A DNA stretch of 10,073 bases from Planctomycetota bacterium (lineage in GTDB: Bacteria; Planctomycetota; Planctomycetia; Pirellulales; Thermoguttaceae): the NCBI GenBank assembly GCA_021784975.1, contig JAJYGU010000289.1, forward strand, positions 1 to 10,073, given 5' to 3'. A program made the translations under genes and the position numbers. Below, piece after piece: positions 4,511 through 10,073 of the stretch. How positions within the stretch are numbered: the first letter of the stretch is position 1; each line of letters starts with the position of its first letter. The notes beneath the pieces were generated by a model. It worked only from the letters and a program-made list of their open reading frames with translations. It made no database searches and was not told where the DNA came from.

Positions 4511-6070
4511 TCACCGCCTTCCCAGCGCCCGATCGATGCGGGCCAAAGAGCGACTGCGGCCGAGGATGGCCAGCGTGTCGAACAGCCCCAGGCCGATCGA
4601 CTTGCCGGTGACCGCCACTCGCACGGCGTGGATGATCTGGCCGAGCTTGATTTGTTCGGCCGCCACGAAATCTTGCATGGCCGCCTCCAGCGCCGGCGGG
4701 TCAAATGGTTCTAGCGCCGCCAGTCGGTCGCGGAAGCGGCACAGCAGATCGGCGCCGTTTCCTTGCCGCAGGTGCTTGTCGAAGGCCGCCTCATCATAAA
4801 GCAACTGATCGTCGGGCTGGAAGAAATCGGCGAAGGACAGGATGTCACCGGCGACCTTGATCCGATCTCCGGCAGCGGCGACAACCTTTTCCATGATTCG
4901 CCGCGTTTCTGCACTGATCGGCGAGGTGGCCAGGCCCGCCTCTTGCAGGAACGGCGCCGCCAGTTCCACTTTCCGTGCGCGGGACAGCCGCTGAAAGTGC
5001 CAGTCTTCAAAGGCCATGAGCTTTCTGGGGTCGAAACTGGCCGGGGCCTTGTTCACCCGCTCCAGCGAAAAGTGCTCGATGAGCTCTTCACGCGAAAAAT
5101 GCTCGGTCTTGTCGTCCAACGACCAGCCCAGCAGGGCCAGGTAGTTGACAATTGCCTCGGGCAGGTAGCCGACGGTCTGGTAAAAGTCGACGATCACCGG
5201 GTTGAAGGCGTCGGCTTCGGTCGGATGACGAATCGCCTCGGCAATCTTCTGAGCATGGGCGACCATTGCGGCGAAGTCGCGGTTCTTCAAGTATTTTTGC
5301 AGTTTCCGCTTGCTCAATTTGGTGTGGCTGCCCGGCTCGGCCACAAACGGCAGATGGGCATAAACCGGCCGCGGATAGCCCAAGGCCTCAAGAATGAAGA
5401 CCTGCCGCGGCGTGTTCGACAGGTGCTCCTCGGCGCGAATCACATGGCTGATCTGGAAATCGTAGTCGTCGACCACGTTGGCCAAGTGATAGAGGCAGGT
5501 GCCATCGGCCCGCTGCACCACGTGATCTTGCTCGCGGGCCCAGTCGAACTCCACCCGGCCGCGGACCAGGTCGTCGAGCACCAGCGTGCCTTCGCTTGGC
5601 ATCTTCAGCCGCACCACCGCTTGGCGGCCTTCGGCCTCGAACCTCGCCCGATCGGCCGGCGTCTCGGCCAGGTAGCGGCGGCTATAGCGAAACGGCCGTT
5701 TCTCGCCTTCGGCTGCTTGTCGCTCGGCCTGCAGCTCGGCAGTGGTGGCGTAGTCGTAGTAGGCATGCCCGCCGGCCAGCAGTCTCTCAACCGCTGCCTG
5801 GTAGCGATCCAGTCGCTTGGATTGATAATAGGGTGCAAACGGCCCTCCCTTTTTCGGGCCTTCGTCCCAGTCGATCCCCAGCCAGCGGAGGCCGTCGAGG
5901 ATCGGCTGCAAGGCCTCGTCGACGTTTCGCTGCTGATCGGTGTCGTCGATCCGCAGGATGAACTGCCCGTGATTCTGCCGGGCAAAGAGCCAGTTGAATA
6001 GCGCCGTGCGGACCCCGCCGATGTGCAGGTATCCGGTGGGACTCGGTGCGAAACGGGTGCGAACGGTCAT
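4511..6070 (-). CDS. gltX: Glutamyl-tRNA synthetase
   Basis: This 519-residue class I aminoacyl-tRNA synthetase charges tRNA-Glu with glutamate in the cytoplasm. The HIGH motif appears as HIGG at residues 16-19 within APSPTGYLHIGGVRTALFNW, and the KMSKS motif as KLSKR at 251-255. ILRIDDTD (38-45), YQSKRLDRY (82-90) and a segment beginning RAEEHLSNTPRQ are typical. The start at MTVRTRFAPSPTG is chosen because family members begin there. The frame stays open 52 codons further upstream, but that extension is not family-like and would overlap the DUF502 gene. After KLSKR there are 45 residues before GYLPEA, about 33 more than I recall for the E. coli enzyme. No zinc-binding Cys cluster is seen. 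The start has no Shine-Dalgarno and its leader is CT-rich. Whether the enzyme also charges tRNA-Gln cannot be told from the sequence alone. Confidence 0.96.
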   Translation of the reverse strand: MTVRTRFAPSPTGYLHIGGVRTALFNWLFARQNHGQFILRIDDTDQQRNVDEALQPILDGLRWLGIDWDEGPKKGGPFAPYYQSKRLDRYQAAVERLLAGGHAYYDYATTAELQAERQAAEGEKRPFRYSRRYLAETPADRARFEAEGRQAVVRLKMPSEGTLVLDDLVRGRVEFDWAREQDHVVQRADGTCLYHLANVVDDYDFQISHVIRAEEHLSNTPRQVFILEALGYPRPVYAHLPFVAEPGSHTKLSKRKLQKYLKNRDFAAMVAHAQKIAEAIRHPTEADAFNPVIVDFYQTVGYLPEAIVNYLALLGWSLDDKTEHFSREELIEHFSLERVNKAPASFDPRKLMAFEDWHFQRLSRARKVELAAPFLQEAGLATSPISAETRRIMEKVVAAAGDRIKVAGDILSFADFFQPDDQLLYDEAAFDKHLRQGNGADLLCRFRDRLAALEPFDPPALEAAMQDFVAAEQIKLGQIIHAVRVAVTGKSIGLGLFDTLAILGRSRSLARIDRALGRR

Positions 6071-6083
6071 GGAAGTCGAAAGT

Positions 6084-6106
6084 GGAGAGTTGGAAGGGGA
6101 GAGTTG
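6084..6106. repeat. Short tandem repeat in the gltX leader
   Basis: GGAGAGTTG occurs twice (6084-6092 and 6098-6106) with a 14-base period. On the coding (minus) strand this gives a pyrimidine-rich leader just before the gltX ATG, with no Shine-Dalgarno. It may be chance low complexity. Confidence 0.5.
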
Positions 6107-6147
6107 CAGGGACCTTGAAGGACCGCCGAGAAACGCAAGGCCGTCAT

Positions 6148-7044
6148 TCAGCCGGTGGCGGCGGACCGCAGGTGCCAAAGCTGTTGCGGGGGGACGACCA
6201 CCCCGCAACTGACGATGAACTGGCACGCCTGGTCAAAAGTCAGGTTCAGGTCGATGCACTCGCTCTTGCGGACGGTAATGGTGCATCCGGTAACCGGCAT
6301 CGGCGAACCGGGGATCAGCACCGCCAGCACCGGCTCCTCGGCGGCGTCGCGGATGGCGGCCATACTCTCGCTGGTAACAAAGCCCAGCGACCAGATGCCT
6401 TTGCGCGGATACTCGACGGCCACGATGCGGGTGAACTGGATGTCGCGGGTGGTGAACAAGAAATCGCTGACCTGTTTGACGGCCGAATAGACGCTCCGCA
6501 CGCCGGGCAGCCGCCCGATCATCCGCTCGAACGAGCTGGCCAGGAAACCGCCGATGCCGACCGCCATGAACTTCCCTAAGAAGTATAATAGTAAAACGAA
6601 AACCGCCAAGAAGAAGGGAATGGCCAGGTAGGGGCGCAGGAAGGTCAGGTCGACGTAACGTCGGTAGTATCCCTCGGCCGTAATCGGAAGGGGAACGGCC
6701 GACTGCTGCACCAGTTTGTAAACATGCTCGGGAATGAAGGTGTGGTTGTCGTCGAGCACATGGTAGAGGCGGCCGCGGTACACTGCGGTCCGATCGTTCG
6801 GGTCGCCGGGGTGTTGCAGCGGCAGGTCGTCGTGACTATCCAGCAGACACCACACCAGCCCGTCCCTCGCCCAACTGGTGACCGGCTCGAGAAAATAGCT
6901 CTTGGTGGTATTGATCGCCCAGACGAAGATCAAAACCGTCAATAGCGGTGGACAGAGCACGGCCAACCCGCGGATCACTGCGCCGCGAAAGGGGTGTAAG
7001 CTAGGGGCCGGCTTGTCGGCGGATTTTAGGGCGTCGGCGCTCAT
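6148..7044 (-). CDS. DUF502 family integral membrane protein
   Basis: This 298-residue protein has two hydrophobic segments, at about 24-46 (LAVLCPPLLTVLIFVWAI) and 138-166 (beginning PYLAIPFFLAVFVLLLYFLG). A cytoplasmic C-terminal domain follows with the family hallmarks GRLPGVRSVYSAVKQVSDFL (177-196), FTRIVAVEYPRKGIWSLGFV (204-223), a VLIPGSPMPVTG segment (about 242-253) and a final VVVPPQ. DUF502 proteins are uncharacterised; roles in membrane or envelope homeostasis are only guesses. The region between the two membrane segments is about 90 residues, noticeably longer than in the roughly 200-residue members I know, and includes an acidic DSHDDLPLQHPGDPNDR stretch. The start codon overlaps the stop of the upstream zinc-ribbon gene in an ATGA, implying translational coupling. 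gltX follows after 77 bases on the same strand. Confidence 0.9.
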   Translation of the reverse strand: MSADALKSADKPAPSLHPFRGAVIRGLAVLCPPLLTVLIFVWAINTTKSYFLEPVTSWARDGLVWCLLDSHDDLPLQHPGDPNDRTAVYRGRLYHVLDDNHTFIPEHVYKLVQQSAVPLPITAEGYYRRYVDLTFLRPYLAIPFFLAVFVLLLYFLGKFMAVGIGGFLASSFERMIGRLPGVRSVYSAVKQVSDFLFTTRDIQFTRIVAVEYPRKGIWSLGFVTSESMAAIRDAAEEPVLAVLIPGSPMPVTGCTITVRKSECIDLNLTFDQACQFIVSCGVVVPPQQLWHLRSAATG

Positions 7045-7685
7045 ACCTCGTGCGAATGGTAGTCGGTATTGGCCAGGTATTCGAGCACGGTGGCGGCATT
7101 CTCCCAGACCGGCCGCATGAATTGGTCCTTGAGGGCCTGGCGGACCACAAACTTTTGCTCGCGGTTTAGGGCCCCCAGTCCGGTGATCTTTTCGGTGATC
7201 TGATCGTCGTCATGGGCCAGGGCGAGCAGGGCCCAGCGGTTGGCGAGCTGGTAGATGCGTAAGCCCGACAGCCGCCGACCGTCGCCGGTGAGCTCCAGCT
7301 TCAGTTCCACCAGCTTGAAGTCGCCCGCCGAAGGGATCTGGTCGGCGTTCCGCCGGGCGTTGACCAGGCCGGCATCGGTCTTTAGCAGCCAGCCCTGGCC
7401 GTTATTGGTCCAGGCGGCTACGAGCTGGGTGCGCGTGCAGATCAGGTAATGGCTTTCGCGGTTGAGCCGCTTCGGCAGCTCGGGCTTTGCCAACCCCCCC
7501 TCGGTGGCAGGCGGGTCCGGCTGGGCTGACACCGGACCATCGGCCGAGGCCGGCGACTGGTCCAAATCGATGTCGGGGACAATGCACACCGGTTGACCAC
7601 ACTTGGGGCATTTACGCACCTGACCGATCAATTCATTTTTGGCGTCGAGTTTGCTTGCGCATGACGGACAAACAATCCGAACCAT
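7041..7685 (-). CDS. Zinc-ribbon domain protein of unknown function
   Basis: This 214-residue protein starts at MVRIVCPSC. Residues 6-29 form a four-cysteine zinc ribbon (Cys6-x2-Cys9 and Cys26-x2-Cys29, the second pair as KCPKCGQPV), of the kind widespread at the N-termini of planctomycete and myxobacterial proteins. A Pro/Ala/Asp-rich flexible linker (about 38-65) leads to a C-terminal domain (about 75-214) that I do not recognise. That domain has beta-strand-like segments (HYLICTRTQLVAAW, FKLVELKLELTG) followed by helical ones. No signal peptide or membrane segment is seen, so it is probably cytoplasmic. The frame is open 40 codons further upstream, but the start at 7685 has a GGAG eight bases before it and places the ribbon at the N-terminus. 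The ATGA overlap with DUF502 suggests the two proteins act together, perhaps with the ribbon protein on the cytoplasmic face of the membrane protein. Confidence 0.8.
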   Translation of the reverse strand: MVRIVCPSCASKLDAKNELIGQVRKCPKCGQPVCIVPDIDLDQSPASADGPVSAQPDPPATEGGLAKPELPKRLNRESHYLICTRTQLVAAWTNNGQGWLLKTDAGLVNARRNADQIPSAGDFKLVELKLELTGDGRRLSGLRIYQLANRWALLALAHDDDQITEKITGLGALNREQKFVVRQALKDQFMRPVWENAATVLEYLANTDYHSHEV

Positions 7686-7693
7686 CACCAGAA

Positions 7694-7697
7694 CTCC
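7694..7697 (-). promoter_or_regulatory. Shine-Dalgarno site of the zinc-ribbon gene
   Basis: The minus strand has GGAG with an 8-base gap to the ATG at 7685. It favours this start over the in-frame ATG at 7805. Confidence 0.5.
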
Positions 7698-7865
7698 GAT
7701 ACTGCGCCTCGCGGCAAAAGCTGGGCCGGCCCCTCGGTCGCGAGGGTCCCTTGGATGGCGGGCGGCTCCATTGGGCACGGTAGCGAATCGCGGCTCAATT
7801 GTCAATTTGTCCGAGCAGTGTGGCTTGTCGCCTGATCATCGCGAAATAGGAGAATTGGGCAAAAA

Positions 7866-7918
7866 TTGCCGGCAGCTTCTTGGTTGCAATTGCATACAAA
7901 CCGGCAAAACCCTAAAAT
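7866..7918 (+). promoter_or_regulatory. Candidate promoter and operator of the FAAL gene
   Basis: TTGCAT (7890-7895) and TAAAAT (7913-7918) are spaced by exactly 17 bases, as for a sigma70-type promoter, and would start a leader of about 40 bases. The -35 match is only fair. Overlapping it are a perfect 10-bp palindrome TGCAATTGCA (7885-7894) and an inverted repeat TTGCCGG (7866-7872) / CCGGCAA (7901-7907) centred almost at the same place. This nested symmetry is what a dimeric repressor site would show. Apart from this, the intergenic region 7686-7967 shows no gene. Confidence 0.35.
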
Positions 7919-7951
7919 CCAATGGCTGGCGCGGCGAAGAATGATGGAAGA

Positions 7952-7957
7952 GGGAGG
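7952..7957 (+). promoter_or_regulatory. Shine-Dalgarno site deciding the GTG start of the FAAL gene
   Basis: GGGAGG lies 10 bases before GTG at 7968. An in-frame TGA at 7959-7961 excludes any start further upstream, and no in-frame ATG follows for many codons. Confidence 0.65.
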
Positions 7958-7967
7958 CTGAACTGAC

Positions 7968-10073
7968 GTGCATTTGGATCACCTGCCTGGATCGTTTTTC
8001 GGACCGTCCAACCTGGTGGAACTGCTCCTGCACCGCGCTCGCTGCCAGCCGGAGGACCTCGCCTTCACCTATCTGGTGGACGGCGAAAACGAGCAGATCC
8101 ACCTGACCTATCGCCAGTTAGACCGCCAGGCCCGGGCAATCGGGGCTTGGCTGGAGGCGCACGACCTGCCGGGCGAAACGGCCTTGCTCCTCTACCCGGC
8201 GGGGCTCGATTTCATTGCGGCCTTCTTTGGCTGCCTCTACGCCGGCGTGATTGCGGTCCCCGTCTATCCGCCACGGCGAAACCGGTCGTTGAACCGGATT
8301 CAAGCCATTGCCGACGACGCCGAGGCCAAAGTCGCTCTGACCACCGAGGTGGTCTTGAATCGAGTGATGCCGCTAATCGACGAGACACCCCGCCTGAAGC
8401 AGCTTACCTGGCTTGCCACCAGCAACATCCCCGCGGAAATGGACCGCCAGTGGACCATGCCCGACGTGCATGGCGAGACATTGGCCTTCTTGCAATACAC
8501 ATCCGGCTCGACGGGCTCACCCAAAGGGGTGGTTCTGAGCCACGCGAATCTGGTTCACAACTCAGCACTAATTGCCCATGCGTTCGAGCACACCCGCTCG
8601 GGCACAGGGGTGTTTTGGCTCCCCAGCTATCACGACATGGGGCTGATTGGAGGGATCTTGCAGCCCCTCTACGTTGGTAGGCCGAACGTATTGATGTCGC
8701 CGATGAGCTTTCTGCAAAAGCCTTATCGGTGGCTGTCGGCCATCAGCCGCTATGGGGGCACCACCAGCGGCGGGCCGAACTTCGCCTACGACCTGTGCGT
8801 GCGGAAGATTACGCCCGAGCAGCGGAAGACGCTCGACTTGAGCAGTTGGCGGGTGGCCTTCAACGGCGCCGAGCCGGTCCGTGCCGAGACTTTGAACGCC
8901 TTTTGCGAGGCCTTCGAGCCGTGCGGCTTCCGCCGAGAGGCGTTTTATCCGTGTTTTGGTTTGGCCGAGGCCACGCTGATTGTTTCGGGCGGATACGTAT
9001 CGCAGCCGCCGATCACCCGCGCTTTCGATGCCGGGGGCTTGGCGCGGCGACAAGTGATCGAGTCCAAGCCCGATGCGGAGGGCACGCGGGCGCTGGTGGG
9101 GTGCGGCCAAGACCTGCCCGACCAGACGATCGTCATTGCCGATCCCGACACGCGGACGACCTGTCCGCCGGAGCAGATTGGCGAGATCTGGGTCCGCGGA
9201 GCCAGCGTCGCCCAAGGTTACTGGCGGAATCCGGAAGCCACCGAGGCGACCTTCCGTGCACGGCTTCAGGACACCGGGGACGGGCCGTTCCTGCGGACCG
9301 GCGATCTGGGTTTCCTGCGCGAGGGTGAGTTGTTCGTTACCGGGCGTCGGAAGGATTTGATCATAACCCACGGGGTCAATTACTATCCCCAAGACATCGA
9401 GCACACCATTCAAACCAGCCATCCGCGGCTCCGGCCGGATTGCGGGGCGGCCTTTACGGTGGAAGCCAACGGCGCGGAGCGGCTGGTAATCGTGCAAGAG
9501 ATCGAGCGCCACAAGCAATCGGATTTCGAGCCGGTGTATGCCGCCATTCGGCGAGCGATGGCCGCTGAATACGAGTTGTCGCCCGACGTGATCGTGCTGA
9601 TCAAGGCGGGCAGCGTACCGAAGACCTCCAGCGGCAAGATTCAGCGCCATGCCTGCCGCGATGGCTTTTTGGCCGGCACACTCGAGGTGGTCGACCAATG
9701 GTCGGCCGGCCAAGTAGTTCCGCAGCCGGTGGTGGTCGGGCGGGACGAGGATCTCCAGGGTCAGGGGTCGGCCGAACAAGAAGCGACGGAAGCCGACCGG
9801 CGTTTGCGGCTCGCCTCGCCTTCGAAGAACGGTCGGCAACCGCCCTTGAACCAGCGGCTTACCGAGCTGGTGCTGGCCGAGATTCGCCGGGTGGCCAAGG
9901 AGCGAGCCAACGGCATGACGCTCGATTCGCCGATCGTCGAGACAGGTATGGATTCGTTGGAGCGGATGGAGATCGTGGCCTCGCTGGAGGAGAAGTTCGG
10001 CGGCCGGTTCCCCGAGGAAATCTTGCCCGAGTTGGAAACCACCCGGCAGCTTGTGGCGGCGGTGGAAAAGTAT
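7968..10073 (+). CDS. Fatty-acyl-AMP ligase fused to an acyl carrier protein domain (3' end outside window)
   Basis: The frame is open from GTG 7968 to the right edge, 702 codons. Residues 1 to about 565 are an adenylate-forming domain: P-loop LQYTSGSTGSPKG at 175-187, then YHDMGLIGGILQPLY and SGGPNFAYDLC, which are hallmarks of fatty-acyl-AMP ligases (FAAL) rather than CoA ligases. DPDTRTTCPPEQIGEIWVRG, the hinge motif GRRKDLI (about 458-464) and the C-terminal lysine K557 in KTSSGKIQR follow. A charged linker (about 570-620) leads to an acyl carrier domain with phosphopantetheine serine S663 in GMDSLERME. FAALs make acyl-AMP from a free fatty acid and pass the acyl group to a carrier, here in cis. 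Such proteins start polyketide, lipopeptide or unusual lipid pathways. Further domains may follow beyond the window. It is the first gene of its strand here and faces the zinc-ribbon gene divergently. Confidence 0.9.
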   Translation, partial: MHLDHLPGSFFGPSNLVELLLHRARCQPEDLAFTYLVDGENEQIHLTYRQLDRQARAIGAWLEAHDLPGETALLLYPAGLDFIAAFFGCLYAGVIAVPVYPPRRNRSLNRIQAIADDAEAKVALTTEVVLNRVMPLIDETPRLKQLTWLATSNIPAEMDRQWTMPDVHGETLAFLQYTSGSTGSPKGVVLSHANLVHNSALIAHAFEHTRSGTGVFWLPSYHDMGLIGGILQPLYVGRPNVLMSPMSFLQKPYRWLSAISRYGGTTSGGPNFAYDLCVRKITPEQRKTLDLSSWRVAFNGAEPVRAETLNAFCEAFEPCGFRREAFYPCFGLAEATLIVSGGYVSQPPITRAFDAGGLARRQVIESKPDAEGTRALVGCGQDLPDQTIVIADPDTRTTCPPEQIGEIWVRGASVAQGYWRNPEATEATFRARLQDTGDGPFLRTGDLGFLREGELFVTGRRKDLIITHGVNYYPQDIEHTIQTSHPRLRPDCGAAFTVEANGAERLVIVQEIERHKQSDFEPVYAAIRRAMAAEYELSPDVIVLIKAGSVPKTSSGKIQRHACRDGFLAGTLEVVDQWSAGQVVPQPVVVGRDEDLQGQGSAEQEATEADRRLRLASPSKNGRQPPLNQRLTELVLAEIRRVAKERANGMTLDSPIVETGMDSLERMEIVASLEEKFGGRFPEEILPELETTRQLVAAVEKY

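Noticed and set aside
4763..6001. 412-codon plus-strand open frame
   Set aside because: It lies wholly antisense to gltX, whose motifs are unambiguous.
6071..6226. N-terminal extension of glutamyl-tRNA synthetase by 52 codons
   Set aside because: Family members start at MTVRTRFAPSPTG-like sequence. The extension is not conserved-looking and overlaps the 3' end of the DUF502 gene.
7686..7805. Upstream start for the zinc-ribbon protein
   Set aside because: The extra 40 residues are Arg/Ala/Pro-rich with no domain, and the internal ATG has a GGAG at good distance and puts the zinc ribbon at the N-terminus.
8568..9839. 423-codon minus-strand open frame
   Set aside because: It is antisense to the FAAL gene, with no domain signature of its own.

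Overview
The window is GC-rich bacterial DNA with long, high-GC genes, weak Shine-Dalgarno signals and two families of short palindromic repeats. The gene mix is a large secreted glycoside hydrolase, an REP-associated tyrosine transposase, a DUF502 membrane protein, a glutamyl-tRNA synthetase with a long insertion, and a fatty-acyl-AMP ligase fused to an acyl carrier domain. Together these look most like a planctomycete (Pirellulales-type), but that is an inference from style and gene content, because no phylogenetic marker was searched.

Layout. From about 7.7 kb down to position 1 everything reads on the minus strand, in this order: a zinc-ribbon protein, a DUF502 membrane protein overlapping it by 4 bases, gltX, an orphan HicB-like antitoxin, the transposase, and a very long secreted alpha-galactosidase-like (GH36-type) enzyme whose 3' end lies beyond position 1. 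A 282-bp divergent intergenic region (7686-7967) separates this block from a plus-strand fatty-acyl-AMP ligase/ACP gene that runs off the right edge.

Two parts are unusual. First, the transposase gene (3665-4114) is surrounded by at least eight small hairpins, four on each side. They share a design (7-8 bp or 5 bp GC-rich stem, 2-4 nt loop) but differ in stem sequence, and the transposase stop codon lies in the loop of one of them. Second, a different palindrome family (GGGGACAGTCCC-type, three units at 362-540) sits inside the glycoside hydrolase gene without breaking its frame. It encodes about 60 residues of linker between an FN3-like domain and a C-terminal carbohydrate-binding-like domain.

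How the genes work together: the zinc-ribbon and DUF502 genes are probably translationally coupled. gltX follows them on the same strand and could be co-transcribed, but it has its own 77-bp gap. The hydrolase is likely exported to degrade galactosides or related glycans. The FAAL-ACP probably activates a fatty acid and loads it onto its own carrier for a lipid or polyketide pathway whose other genes are outside the window. I see no tRNA, rRNA, CRISPR array or prophage, and no obvious new defence system.
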